Shown in pieces: positions 33,867 to 45,779 of a DNA stretch of 64,000 nt. Position numbers and translations under genes: made by a program. The notes under the pieces are model-generated. The model worked only from the letters and a program-made list of their open reading frames with translations, was not told where the DNA came from and ran no database searches. The stretch's first letter is position 1. The number at the start of each line of letters is the position of its first letter. The stretch is from Xenopus tropicalis (taxonomy: Eukaryota; Chordata; Amphibia; Anura; Pipidae): positions 50,523,516 through 50,587,515 of the forward strand of contig NC_030685.2 of NCBI RefSeq assembly GCF_000004195.4, written 5' to 3'.

Positions 33867-34844
33867 CCTAATCTTTGGCACAAATAAAATTCACAGTTTT
33901 CACCATTTTGGAGTGCTACACCATACTTTATTAAGTTTAAGTTTATTAAGTTTAGAAACCTTTCACACTTTTGCTTTTATTACCTTAAATGCTCAGCGCA
34001 GAAAACCATATTATTAATTTGAGTTCTAATTATATATAGAAAACTGGCCAAAGGGTCAGTGCCTCATAGATACTGTAAAGTAATTTTTACTGAGATTGTG
34101 TCTTTACTGCCCTGTGCCATGAAGATTCCTTCACCAAATAAAAAATTGGGTATGCTGAATTTAAGCACATAATGTGACTATAGACTGCATGACATTGGGC
34201 CTTGCTGATTTATTTCTGCATGATTCATGCTGATTTTGTTTCATTTATGATTTCAACAATTAGCACATTATATTATTAGGATTAAGCTTCGGATTAGTAT
34301 TTGGCCAAATTTGTGGAAGATTAGTGCAAACAAAATAACATATATTTATGGTGCTTTCCAGTGAAACATATCTGTTATGCCATGAGATTTCTGGTAACAA
34401 AAGTCATCTGTATATTTATACCTTCTTTTAGTTGGACATGGAGTGCATGTTCCCTAGTTATACAGAGACAGTATTTTTGGAGGTGAGACTCTAAGTAGTT
34501 AAAATAGAAAGGAGAAAAGAAGTAGCAAAAGCTATTTTTAAAATTTATGGCACAGCTGTTATGAAAGTGATATCTAGATGTACTGACTGTCAGGCCTTGA
34601 GCATTCCGTCCCTCTCTGAGTACCTCGAGAGTCATCACTTCAGTATTACAGTCCAGGCAACTCCTCAGTGACACTTGACACTGGACAGGCCGTGTGGCCT
34701 GAGTGAGGCCAACACAACACATTTCACTGGTTGGGAAGGAGGAAGAACAGTATCACATTTTTATACTTGGGCCTGCCTTACAAATTCTGTCAGAATGTTA
34801 TGACTTTGTGCTTTATTCATTTCATTGACCAATTCTTCTACAGT

Positions 34845-35150
34845 TCTACAGGTATATGATCTATTATCAAGAATGCTCTGGACCTGGGGTATTCTGGATA
34901 AGAGGTATCTCTGTAAATTAGATCACCATACTTTACATCTACAAAAAATAATTTAGACATTAAATAAACTAAATAGGATTGTTTTCCTTAAGTAAGGATT
35001 AATTACATCTTATTTAGGATTAATTACAAGCTACTGTTTTATTACTACATAGAAAAAGGTAATTATTTAAAGAAATATGAATTATTTGAAGATAAAATAG
35101 AGTCTATGGGAGATGATCTTCCTGTAATTCGGGCTTTCTGGATACATACA
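34845..35150 (+). mobile_element. 'GGATAA' MITE, right end damaged
   Basis: It starts CTACAGGTATATGATCTATT and runs through 'attctggataagaggtatct' and 'gggagatgatcttcctgtaa' to 'gctttctggata', where the final 'gggtttccggataaggg' segment is lost. It directly abuts the LINE tail at 35152-35330. Confidence 0.7.
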
Positions 35151-35151
35151 T

Positions 35152-35330
35152 TTTAAATCTTTAGAACCTCAGGTACAGGCAAATTAGAGAGGCTTCAGAT
35201 GGGGTTTTTTGCCTTCCTCTGGATCAACTAGTAGTTAGGCAGGTTATATATAGGCATTATGGTTGAACTTGATGGCCGTTTGTCTTTTTTCAACCCAACT
35301 TACTATGTTACTATGTTACTATTTCTTCAT
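35152..35330 (+). mobile_element. LINE 3' tail with (TTACTATG)n end
   Basis: It contains GCCTTCCTCTGGATCAACTA, then TGGTTGAACTTGATGGCCGT and TTTTTTCAACCCAACTTACT, ending in TTACTATG repeats. The final words match the style of the LINE tails at 18415 and 21215 (both 'gaacttgatggac' then 'tttttcaaccc'). It is a 3' UTR-only fragment. Confidence 0.65.
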
Positions 35331-35919
35331 CCAACAAAATCTGACCATTAAACTTCCAAGCCCAAAGCTGACCACATAGGGACCAAATCCTATCGCCAAA
35401 TCCAAGAAATCATATCAAGCAAAAGTTGGCCACATGTGGTTGGCCATATTGAACAGGTACAATTTGTTGGTTAATGTGCTGAACACAGGGCCCTTGTTAT
35501 CAGTATATCAAAATTTCAGCACTGAAAAACTGCAATATCCCTTGAGGGGCCCACGCACAGATCAATGCAAAAAAACATAAGAAAATCTTTTAGGCGTGAA
35601 TAATATCAAGTTACAGAAAATAAATGTCTTTTTAACATACATAGTCTTTGAAAAGAGTCACTGTGTTGTTTTGGGTGGGTCTCATCCATCTATATCCACA
35701 TTTGACATTTACTTCAAACTGAAAATTCAAATATTTTATTATAAACTCCCAAAAGTATTCATTTAATTTAATTAAGGCCATATTTAGCAATACCCTAAAC
35801 CTAATAAAAATAAAGGAAATGTATTCAATTTTAATTCAATATTTGTGCTGACATACATCATAAATACAGGCTCAGCACATTTATAAATAAGTGAATCAGA
35901 CCTATCTGCACTTGCTTCA

Positions 35920-36430
35920 ATAATACAGATGCAATCTCAAGAGGAGACAGGAACAGAAAAAGACCACTGGCATGAGCATTACTTAAAATGCAAGGTAGAG
36001 CAAACAAATACTGCAGATGGATGCACATAACAGTAGAGATACAGAAGAGAGAAAGAAAAAAAATGTGGAAGTGAAGGACAGTATAAAGGCAAGGATGGAG
36101 AAGATGTAAAAAAAAGAATATAGGAGAGAAAAGGGAAAAGCAAAAAGGCAAGGTAAGGCCAGAAGAGAAAGGGGCATAATGGAAAAGCAGGCAAGATGAG
36201 GAATGGAAAAAAGGAACACAAGATGAAGCGCTGGCAAAAGAGAAAAAGCATAGAAGCGTACGTAAAATTAGGGCAGACACAGTAGAATGACAATGTGAAA
36301 GGAGAAATAAAACAAAAAAATAAGATAATAGGATAGGCAATATTTCTATTCAAAGAAAAATATTAGAGAAGCACATAAGGAAAAAGTTAAAGATGAAAGA
36401 AAGGAACAGGAAATTGAAAAAAAAATCTAG
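35920..36430 (+). repeat. Polypurine (A/G-rich) tract
   Basis: For about 500 bp the plus strand is very rich in A and G ('gagaaagaaaaaaaatgtgg', 'gagagaaaagggaaaagcaa'). The minus strand therefore shows three overlapping open frames of 84-160 codons rich in Phe, Leu, Ser and Cys. They have no domain pattern and I do not consider them genes. Confidence 0.7.
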
Positions 36431-36814
36431 AGTATATGCATATACAGATAATATAAAAATGTCAAAATGCCAACTCTAAAAATTGTGCCTGTAAGTTTTA
36501 GGTAAAAAGCCATATTGCTTGCCAAGAGAAATATTAAAAGTGGGAAAATGGCCTATGACAAATGTAGCATTGAACTCACATATTCCAATCATCAGGATCA
36601 CCATAGATTTAATGGCAAGGTACACTGTTTCAGTTCCAAGGGGGTACTGAAATTGTCTATCTTTAAGCATATAGAAAATAAAAACACAAGAACAGTGTTC
36701 AGCACTAACACAAGTAAACAGGTGTCAGCACTTGTGAAAGTGTCCAAAAAATAGTGTGATATTTGCCTTTCTTAATAGCATCAAGTAGAACAATTTTTTC
36801 AAATGCAAACATAC

Positions 36815-37041
36815 CTTGTTATGCTTCTGCTGATCCCTTGCCTTAGTATCCAGAACATGATATGGGCTCTCAGATTCTTTGTTAATATAATATACCAATC
36901 TTGAGGGCATTGTTATTTCTTTCTGTATTGCATTGTTCTGACTGTGGATGCTATCACTTCTACTATTGTTATTGTGGGATGACTGGTCTTCTTCTGTTAA
37001 TCTACCAGCGGTGCTTCCTGCAGTCTCATTCCAGTGTGATG
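36815..37041 (-). CDS. adam23: adam23 exon 2 (start of prodomain)
   Basis: A 227-nt minus-strand exon. The acceptor CTCTCTCTCACCAG has a strong pyrimidine tract and the donor is GTATGT. Two bases complete the split codon from exon 1 (G+CA = Ala), then 75 codons run from SHWNETAG to QQKHNK. The C-terminal half, PSRLVYYINKESESPYHVLD then TKARDQQKHNK, is nearly identical to vertebrate ADAM23 (PSRLIYYINQDSESPYHVLDTKARHQQKHNK from memory), and HWNETA aligns with the start of the human exon. The middle, rich in Asn, Ser and His, is variable in this family. Sequons NET and NNS suggest N-glycosylation. Confidence 0.95.
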
Positions 37042-40000
37042 CTGGTGAGAGAGAGAACAAAATGATGAATGTATATACAGATGAGATCTACTGCATTACA
37101 AACGATCTTGCTGATGTTCAGTTCAAACACTTCTTTATAAACTATAGGTGTGTTTTGCCCTAAGAAATATACCACAAATTTTGTGACGACTCATTCCATC
37201 TTGTGTACTCAAAAAGCCTTCACCAAATAACAAAAACAATAATTCTGACATGGTATAGCTAAATCACTGAAGGAAAACATATACAAAAGGCAAAGAAGAG
37301 CACCTTATGTTATCTACTTGAAGTATAACTTAATGTTACAATTGATGACCAAATACATATTTTTGGCTGAATTCAAAAGGAAAGTTGAAAAAATGATTGA
37401 CATTTACAGATTTTTTTCTGTTGGTTTTTTATTCTGTTGACTTGATTCCATGTACTGCTTTACTGCAATTCTACTTTGCCATGATTTAGTGCAAATTTGA
37501 GTGCAATCACCATTTTTTACATAAATGCATGGTCTTTTGCCAGAATTCCAGCATAATTGCGAATTCAAACGGGTGATTCCCTTGATGCAATTGTACTGCC
37601 TGGCATCATTTTAAGTTTTTGGCTTGCAAATGGCATTTGCACCCAATTCTTGTGTGTCAATAAGTGCAACACACTTGTGGAAGGACTGAGCAGTGCAGGA
37701 CTCAACTGTAGGGAAATGCAAAGAACACAAGTAACTTTAGCACTCACTGCAACAAAAGTGTTAGTTGACCACTGCACTTGTGAATGTAATCTACTGATAT
37801 TTTACAATTCCACAATAATCTGAAACTCATTTTCATTAAACCTTACTGTCACTTTTATTACTATTAAGACAACAACTTCACTTTACTCTTACTAGGAGCT
37901 TTTTAAACAGCCAATACAAAGGATCTGGTTAAACCACTAATGTGCAGTGTTATCATGTAATGGCAACTGTAAAGTTTGATGGAGGAGGAATAATGGTTTG
38001 GAACTATTTTTCAAAATCTGTTGAGGTATATGGAAAGAAACAACTGAATCTAATAAACTTGCACAAAAGCCAGCAATTAGTAAAATGCCAAAGAATGAAT
38101 TCACCTTACCAAATATTACTAGCTACTCCATTGCCTGTATAAGGCTTCACTAGGCTTGTTTAAACTCCTACATCAAATTTTACTCACAGCTTTGAAGGCA
38201 AAACATTCTTTCCTGTAGAACTTTTTACAGAATTTTATAAATATGCCAAGTGTAATAATCTTCTGATTTAGTTCAAAGAAGTGACTATAAAGTGTTTTTG
38301 GGATATCTTAGTAAGTATTTCATGTTAGTGGTGGTTGCAATGTTTTTTTACAAAGTTTGCACGTGATCACTCTTTTTAGATTATTTATAAAAGCTATTTT
38401 TTTATTTAAAAAAATGTATATTTCCTAATGCATTTGCTAATATTTGATTTTGTATTTTAACTCCATTACGCAACCCTTATCTACAGTATATATGCTACAG
38501 CTTCAACCAAAATAATTTTTCGTGGCACTACAGGAAAGCTATATACCTTTTTTGAAAGTCTGAATTTGACTTTTTCTAAATTGAATAAACTCCCATATCA
38601 AATGCTTACTAGAAGAAAAATCTCAAAAAAACTTGAATTTTTAAAGTTTACAAACTCGAAAAACTTGAAAAGTTTGAACTTAAAAGCATAGCTTAAATTG
38701 CCTAGAACATCTCCCATTGACTTCTATAGAAACCCACAAGCTTTTTAGATTTTTGTGCTTCCCAAAAAATACATATTTCCAAATTAAGACAATAGGCAAA
38801 ATATGTATTCAGAGCAAGCACAATTTATTTAATGTTAAATTGGGATTTACTGCCTAAATCAACTTTTTTGAGAGGAAGTAGATATTGACAGTCATTGCAT
38901 AAGCTGTAAGGTTTCTCCCTTTAAATATAAAAACAATTAGCCAAGGCATGTGCCCTCTACAGTTCAGGGACTTAATGTTTACATTCTTTAAAGAAAAAGT
39001 TAATTTTACCTTTGACTTTTCTGCATGCACTCAGACAATCCTCATACTGTCTGCCTGCTAGGCTCACTGACCCAAAAAAAACTGGTAATTCTTTTGCGGT
39101 AATGAAAACAGACACAGAAGCAATAAAAATAAAAAATTATAATAAAATCTAGCGTTGCAATTAAGATGGCTTTTGTGTGACAAATTGAAAAAGGGTTTCC
39201 GCAGATTTTTTTCATTTGTGCTTCTTCAATTTGGATTCTTTGAGAAATGACTGCCATTCATGTAATGCCATGAGTGTCATGAGTGTAGTCGTAGTTTTAA
39301 AAAAAAATATATAAAACCACAAAAATCAGAATGTTAAGAAATCCCCTCCTAAGCAATCTTCCTGGTGGCAGAATCACTGACTCTAGCAATTACATGACAT
39401 TTTAAGTTTCACCATTGTCTATTTACAAAAAAAGCTGAATAATCAGTAGGAGAGATATATGTTTGGGGAGGCTACTAATAAACAGCTTTCCATGGTAAAA
39501 TTGATAAATATTTCCTAATATATGACATAATTGTTCAGTCCCTATGACTCTTTCCCCTGTTGCCCACTTTAAATGAGAACCAAAGAAAATAAGGTTTTTT
39601 TACATCAGCTGTCTTATTAAAACCACAATCCTGAGACTAGGACAAAAAGATCTGAGTTTGTTGGAAAGTAACAGTTTAAATAACTACTCAAAGAGAAAGG
39701 GTTAATAATGCTGAAGTAGAGAACCGGACAATTTTAGGTTGGAAGCAATTTCAAGGAACAAATAAGTCTGACCTTCTAACTTGGGATGATGACTAGCTGA
39801 GCAAACTGGTGCATGTTGTTTTCAAATTTTCTACCATGAAATTCTTGTTGCATGTTTTATGAGTTGATCTATTACTTTCTGATTAATGCTATTATATTTG
39901 ACCAGGGTATTTTATACATAATTGTAAGGTGTAAATGACAGAGGAGAAGAAGAAATAGAGGATAAAACCTTCAGGAAAAATAAGCAATATCATCTTATAT

Positions 40001-42032
40001 GGAGACAGTTTGGCCTATATAAAATGTATCACTCACTGTTTTTGATCTGTACGCACATTCATAGCAAGTTCACTCTACAGAGTGATTTTGAGACCAAACT
40101 ATTAGAAAGGAATACTAAATATTACTCCTAAATTATTTCTGTGCAATGCTTTATGGGTGAGCAAGCATGCAACAATAGCAATAGTTCCCTGCCTGCACAA
40201 AACCAAATTTATAGAACTGAAACTATAAAATCTTTAGAATCTGTGTATATCTGATTGCGTAGTCTAAAAAGATTCATGCATTAATATAGTGAATGCAGGT
40301 CCATTTTAACCAAGTTGGACCAAAGGAATGAGTAAGAGTTTCTAGAGGAAAAAAAAAACAATGTAATATAATAAATGTCAATATCTCCCAATTAGTCTCA
40401 GGCATTTGATGAATCAAGTTAAAAATGGGCAAAAATTCCTTTAATTTAAGAGAGGTTACAAACATTTGGTTATAGTATCGACTGACCTTTTATCCCCTAT
40501 ATTAAAGTTAATTTAGAGTTTCAATATAACACAGTTTACATGTGACTTGTGAGAAAAACTCTCCCACCCAATCTTGTGAAGTGTGCCTCTAAATCATGCC
40601 TTAATATATCTGTATATTACACCTCAATCCCTGTGTGAGAGAAAACACAAATGGTACTAGTTGTGCATTTACAGCAAATAAAAACAAAATCTACTTTCAT
40701 AGACATAGGCCCTTGGAGCTTCTTAGCAAATCTCAGATGGGTGCAAGGTATTTTCAAACACTCTAGTGCTTTGGAAAATAAATTGCTACCTCTGTGGTGT
40801 ATTTCTTAGCTCATAGCATATTGAAGTCACTAAACCAATTCATTAAGGTACAGTATTCTGTAACAGATGGGTGATTCTGACAAAGACCCTGTTATAGAAC
40901 TACAAATACAGTTTGTAGTACAGTACTGTTTTAATCTTAGTAAAAGAATACAAACCTAATGCGTTTTAGGGAGGACTTTGCCTAACAACCATATCAGGGC
41001 CACTAAATACTGCATGTGTTCACCAAGGAAATTAGGAGTGTCTGGGTAACATATTTCTAATATTGGTATATTTACAGCCTTACATTCTAAAGGAGTCATC
41101 AATGGCCCACAGTTGTAATTAGTTACTAAATCCCCCAGGTATACTGAATTCTAATAAATGATACCCAGTTTCATTAAGGCAAATTAAAGGCAAAGAGATA
41201 TTTGGTAAGAATAACTGTAAATGTAAAGCTTAAGAAGTAGTTTAAAGCTTCCCATGGCTCAAAGACATCAAAGAAAACTTGGATCTGCAGTGCTTTGTAA
41301 CAGCTGGCAAAAATCTAACATGAGACAGAGAAGAAGATCCTTGAAATGAAAGAAACATGCCACGTAATTTAAAACTGTAAAAGAGGTGAAAGGAAACAGT
41401 GCAGAATCAGTTTTTTGAATTGGTCTGCAAACCCGCATTTTATTTACTGCAGTGCTTTCATTTGCTGGGATTCATTTGTCCTGCAGGCTGATTTTAAGAA
41501 GAACTGCTACTGCAGCTACTATACCTCACAGAGGTCACTGCAGTTTTACTGAATTTTAAATGAAATGGAAGCAGAATTGCACAAAGTGATTAAAGAGCCA
41601 GGCAGGCAATATGGGAATGGATTCTGATGAACAACATTTGCCCTAATTTTGCAGGTACCATTTATACGCATGCATGAAAAAGACAGGGACAGAAAAGTGA
41701 TGGTTTTCCTTTAAGTACACTAGACAGGGTTATAACAGATATACTAGTTAACAACTGGGGCAATTCACAGAAAAGTATAATACTATCTGTATATGGCTAG
41801 CTCCTTGTGAAATAAAAAGCACTTGTTTAGAATGATCAATCAGTTATACCAAGTGCAGGCCTGTAAAGTGTCATATGTACAGTATGTTGCTATAACCCTC
41901 AGCAACTGTGCTCACAGTAAATATGAGCTTACTGTGAGAGATTTTAGCACAATATTGGTTTGACAGCAAAGCTGTTCTTTCACCAGTCCCATAGTCACAC
42001 AGAAAGGCAAATTGATATAAGCAATTTCTCAC
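37042..42032 (-). other. adam23: adam23 intron 1 (from exon 1 copy 1)
   Basis: An intron of 4,991 bp if copy 1 of exon 1 is used, or 8,515 bp if copy 2 is used. It includes decayed fold-back DNA near 38540-38780 and 39260-39365 ('atctcccattgacttctata', 'cacaaaaatcagaatgttaa'). The rest of 37042-40400 shows no exon or element. The duplicated block begins at about 40402. Confidence 0.75.
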
Positions 42033-42183
42033 CTGTCTGTGTAGAAAGAGCTCCCCAGTGCTGGGGGCAGGACAGCAGCAGGAGACAGAGAAGGTGGAAG
42101 AGAGCAGGACAGGAGATAGGGGCTGTTAGGAGAAGCACAGAGGAGGTTGAACGGGGATGCCGCAAGGAGCCTGCCTCCTCCAT
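42033..42183 (-). CDS. adam23: adam23 exon 1, copy 1 (signal peptide)
   Basis: The minus-strand ATG at 42183 opens 50 codons and one base, then donor GTGAGA. The protein starts MEEAGSLRHPRSTSS, has a hydrophobic core (PALFHLLCLLLLSC) and ends QHWGALSTQT. Split codon G|CA joins exon 2 as Ala, giving TQTASHWNETA. In human ADAM23 a leucine-rich signal core is followed by WGAAAPSAPHWNETA, so the WGA and HWNETA landmarks agree. An in-frame TGA two codons upstream and a G at -3 with G at +4 favour this start. A second ATG seven bases upstream is out of frame. The product is a type I membrane protein of neurons, a catalytically inactive ADAM that acts as an LGI1 and integrin partner (family knowledge). 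Confidence 0.8.
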
Positions 42184-42255
42184 AGCTCATAGCTCTGCAG
42201 GACTGGGATATAGCAGAGGCAGCAATGCTCAGTCTTTATCTTGTACCGACAAGCT

Positions 42256-42640
42256 CTTCATTTGCATATTCCTCTCCAATACAGTAAGGGGGCTGAAAAC
42301 CCCACTAGGGGTTATCTGGTTGCCATCTGGATCCCTCCTTAACCCACAGCCCCTCTGCAGCACCTGTTTCCTCCTTCAGCAGTATCCACCCGTCTGCTTC
42401 AGTCTTGCCTATTTTTTATGCACCTTGCACCTCCCCCCTTAGAGCATGACAGAAACACAAGCTGCCTCTTCCCGGTTGCTACTCTATGCAAGACAAGGCT
42501 GATGCTGCTGTTAATGTCCCCTCCCCTGGGCTGGTGCTGATGCTGCTGTTGCCAGGAGAGGAAGTAGCTGGTGCGCATGTGCGCTGCATTGCTACAGGAT
42601 GGTCCCAAAAGGATGCGGCGGCGCTGCTTTGAGAGCAAAC
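42256..42640 (-). promoter_or_regulatory. adam23 proximal promoter/5' UTR, copy 1
   Basis: Upstream of the ATG on the minus strand are a perfect octamer ATGCAAAT (plus 42260-42267), a TATA-like CATAAAAAAT (42411-42420), an AGGGGAGGGG GC-type box (about 42520-42530) and a GC-rich stretch with GCGCACATGCGCAC near 42570-42583. Short upstream ORFs (for example ATGCAAATG... to TGA, 12 codons) would be in the leader if transcription starts below the TATA-like box. The transcription start itself is inferred. Confidence 0.45.
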
Positions 42641-42739
42641 CTATGCTGTCATTAAAACAAATTCCCTGATCACAGGGTCCTGCATTTGACAGCCAAGTAA
42701 CTCAGAACACTCATTCTCTGGCACTCGGCTGTCACATAA

Positions 42740-42951
42740 AGAGAAAAATCAATCCTCATTCCAGGACACTCTGCAAGTGAAATATGGAGACCACTGGTGC
42801 AATACTAATAATAAATGGCTGCACACACTCAGATTCTACTTACAAAGTGTATCTTCTACATGTGCATGTCACAGTTAGTTTGCAGCAACCTGTCTTTCTT
42901 CTCCACACTTCAGCACTTACAGTGCGTCTGAACTTACAGCGTGAATATCAT
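42740..42951. other. Unique spacer between duplication copy 1 and the fold-back element
   Basis: These 212 bp have no match in the equivalent position beyond copy 2 (46254 onward is GC-rich and different). No element, ORF of note or motif is recognised. It may be original upstream DNA lost from copy 2, or DNA captured during the duplication. Confidence 0.5.
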
Positions 42952-43931
42952 CCCTTCTCCACCGTTCAGTTCTGTCTGCAGTAACTTTCATCTCCGTGCA
43001 GAAGTTCATTTTTTCTTCCCGTCCAGGGGATTCCTGGTATTTACATGATTACCTACAGTAAATCACATTGTTCCTTCTCCTACCAAGATAATCGCAACAG
43101 AGCAGGGAGGTGGGAGCTGGATCGGGTTTTTAGCAAGCAGAAGCAGGACTGATTCAATCTATATATTTAAAACCAAGTATTTATTAACTACTAGCAGGTG
43201 TTTAAAAACTAGAACAGGGAGCATATTAGGAACATAAAAGCGGGTTTAGCAACCCATAGTGTTTCTGTACACTTTAAAAAGATACACAATACACAATTGT
43301 GATCCTTCCCTTCTCACATTTGTAGGGATCTGCCAAAATAAATCCCAATGGAGAGGAGGAAATGTGATACAAATAATATCCAGGGAGGAGACTTTCTGGA
43401 TACATAAGTTACAGACGCTGACACCTAAGGGGTTAAACATATACATAGATTTACAATGTTTCCTAAGGGATTGATGTACTATGCAACTCATGAAATCATG
43501 TTTTAGAATACAGACATTTTATATCTTAAATTATGTATGTATTTAATGTGAATTATATGTGTGTTTTTAAAAATTGATGTGTACAAAGAATTTACATAAT
43601 TAATTGGTGTCAAGGTAAAAGGGTGACGGAAGTGCCATCTGGTAATGCCCTGATGAAGTATGATAATACGAAACGCGTTGGCCCATTTTATGTAGTTAAT
43701 AAAAACTTGGTTTTAAATATATAGATTGAATCAGTCCTGCTTCTGCTTGCTTAAAGCCCGTTCCAGCTCCCCCCTCCCTGCTCTGTTGCGATTATCTTGG
43801 TAGGAGAATGAACAGTGTGATTGGCTGTAGGTAATCACGTGGATACAAGGAATCCCCTGGATGGGAAGAAGAACTGAACTACTGCACGGTGGTGAAAGTT
43901 ACTGCAGACAGAACTGAACTGTGGAGAAGGG
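42952..43931. mobile_element. 980-bp fold-back transposon at the duplication junction
   Basis: The terminal inverted repeats are about 245 bp long. The left starts CCCTTCTCCACCGTTCAGTT, and the right ends AACTGAACTGTGGAGAAGGG. Pairing continues through 'tctgtctgcagtaactttca', 'caggggattcc', 'accaagataatcgcaacaga' and 'gattcaatctatatatttaa' with about 8% mismatch by eye. The ~490-bp middle has no transposase and includes hammerhead-like copy E. The right end coincides with the first base of duplication copy 2. Confidence 0.85.
43650..43680 (+). ncRNA. Hammerhead-like motif, copy E
   Basis: It reads CTGATGA, extra A, stem GTAT/ATAC with a GATA tetraloop, GAAAC, then the self-complementary AACGCGTT and GGCCC. 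GCC before CTGA pairs with GGC after the predicted site as helix I. AATAAA follows at 43698. CTGATGA...GAAAC is the textbook hammerhead core sequence apart from the extra A before stem II. Confidence 0.5.
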
Positions 43932-45556
43932 CATTTTATGAATTAAGTTAAAAATGTGCAAAAATACCTTTAATTTAAGAGAGGTTACAAACATTGGGTT
44001 ATGGTATCGACTGACCTTTGATCCCCTATATTAAAGTTAATTTAGAGTTTCAATATAATACACAGATTACCACATGTATTTTGTTACAGTGACTTGTGAG
44101 AAAAACTCTCCCACCCAATCTTGTGAAGTATGGCTCTAAATCATGCCTTAATATATCTGTATATTACACCTCAATCCCTGTGTGAGAGAAAACACAAATG
44201 GTACTAGTTGTGCATTTACAGCAAATAAAAACAAAATCTACTTTCATAGACATAGGCCCTTGGAGCTTCTTAGCAAATCTCAGATGGGTGCAAGGTATTT
44301 TCAAACACTCTAGTGCTTTGGAAAATAAATAGCTACCTCTATGGTGTATTTCTTAGCTCATAGCATACTGAAGTCACTAAACCAATTCATTAAAGTACAG
44401 TATTCTGTTACAGATGGGTGATTCTGACAAACACCCTGTTATAGAACTACACATACACTTTGTAGTACAGTACTGTTTTTATCTTAGTTAAAGATTACAA
44501 ACCTAATGTGTTTTATGGAGGACTTTGCCTAACAACCATATCAGGGCCACTAAATACTGCATGTGTTCACAAGGAAATTAGGAGTGTCTGGGTAACATAT
44601 TTCTAATATTGGTATATTTACAGACTTACATTCTAAAGGAGTCATCAGTGGCCCACAGTTGTAATTATTTACTAAATCCCCTAGGTATACTGAATTCTAA
44701 TAAATGAAAACTAGTTTCATTAAGGCAAATTAAAGGCAAAGAGATATTTGGTAAGAATAACTGTAAATGTAAAGCTTAAGAAGTAGTTTAAAGCTTCCCA
44801 TGCAGTGCTCTGTTACAGCTGGCAAAAATTTTTAAGTGTTAACATGAGACAGAGAAGAAGATCCTTGAAATAAAAGAAACATGCCACGTAATTTAAAACT
44901 GTAAAAGAGGTGAAAGGAAACAGTGCAGAATCAGTTTTTTGAATTGGTCTGCAAACCCGCATTTTATTTACTGCAGTGCTTTCATTTGCTGGGATTCATT
45001 TGTCCTGCAGGCTGATTTTAAGAAGAACTGCTACTGCAGCTACTATACCTCACAGAGGTCACTGCAGTTTTACTGAATTTTAAATGAAATGGAAGCAGAA
45101 TTGCACAAAGTGATTAAAGAGCCAGGCAGGCAATATGGGAATGGATTCTGATGAACAACATTTGCCCTAATTTTGCAGGTACCATTTATACGCATGCATG
45201 AAAAAGACAGGGACAGAAAAGTGATGGTTTTCCTTTAAGTACACTAGACAGGGTTATAACAGATATACTGGTTAACAACTGGGGCAATTCACAGAAAAGT
45301 ATAATACTATCTGTATATGGCTAGCTCCTTGTGAAATAAAAAGCACTTGTTTAGAATGATCAATCAGTTATACCAAGTGCAGGCCTGTAAAGTGTCATAT
45401 GTACAGTATGTTGCTATAACCCTCAGCAACTGTGCTGACAGTAAATATGAGCTTACTGTGAGAGATTTTAGCACAACATTGGTTTGACAGCAAAGCTGTT
45501 CTTTCACCAGTCCCATAGTCACACAGAAAGGCAAATTGATATAAGCAATTTCTCAC

Positions 45557-45707
45557 CTGTCTGTGTAGAAAGAGCTCCCCAGTGCTGGGGGCAGGACAGC
45601 AGCAGGAGACAGAGAAGGTGGAAGAGAGCAGGACAGGAGATAGGGGCTGTTAGGAGAAGCACAGAGGAGGTTGAACGGGGATGCCGCAAGGAGCCTGCCT
45701 CCTCCAT
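45557..45707 (-). CDS. adam23: adam23 exon 1, copy 2 (signal peptide)
   Basis: All 151 coding bases are identical to those of copy 1, as are the in-frame TGA before the ATG, the Kozak context and the GTGAGA donor. A transcript from the upstream promoter could splice this exon straight to exon 2, skipping copy 1, which has no acceptor, and would encode exactly the same protein. The sequence cannot say which copy is used. Both appear undamaged, so this is annotated as an alternative first exon and not as a pseudogene. Confidence 0.75.
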
Positions 45708-45779
45708 AGCTCATAGCTCTGCAGGACTGGGATATAACAGAGGCAGCAATGCTCAGTCTTTATCTTGTACCGACAAGCT

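Larger units (their letters stand above)
24170..36814 (-). other. adam23: adam23 intron 2
   Basis: An intron of 12,645 bp. From 24170 to about 27640, and from 28660 to 29430, I see no element, exon or RNA gene, only AT-rich DNA. The remainder is crowded: simple repeats at 27645 and 28050, TTAA elements at 30653 and 32736, GGATAA MITEs at 32018 and 34845, a LINE tail at 35152 and a polypurine tract at 35920-36430. The gap 33906-34844 is featureless. Confidence 0.8.
40402..42739 (-). repeat. Tandem duplication copy 1 (adam23 promoter + exon 1)
   Basis: This segment is repeated at 43932-46253 in the same orientation. Matching starts at 'tatgaat.aagttaaaaatg' and ends at 'actcatt.tctggcact...ctgtcacataaag'. 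By eye the part from about 41340 to 42730 differs at only about nine positions plus one 11-bp indel, while the part from 40402 to 41340 has roughly 30 substitutions and several indels. The offset is 3,524 bp through the exon. Copy 1 is nearer to exon 2. Confidence 0.95.

Noticed and set aside
34375..34722. 115-codon minus-strand ORF
   Set aside because: There is no recognisable domain, no splice signals that would join it to adam23, and a composition change midway, so it looks like chance.
35858..36340. 160-, 124- and 84-codon minus-strand ORFs that look like membrane proteins
   Set aside because: They are overlapping frames of one polypurine tract. The hydrophobic Phe/Leu/Ser composition is forced by pyrimidine-rich codons.
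41960..42442. 160-codon plus-strand ORF, repeated at 45484-45966
   Set aside because: It is antisense to adam23 exon 1 and its promoter, and its presence twice follows from the duplication. The peptide has no recognisable domain.
42399..42638. 79-codon minus-strand ORF upstream of exon 1
   Set aside because: It lies in the GC-rich promoter, is truncated by the 11-bp deletion in the second copy and resembles no protein. The signal-peptide frame starting at 42183 joins exon 2 correctly, and this one does not.
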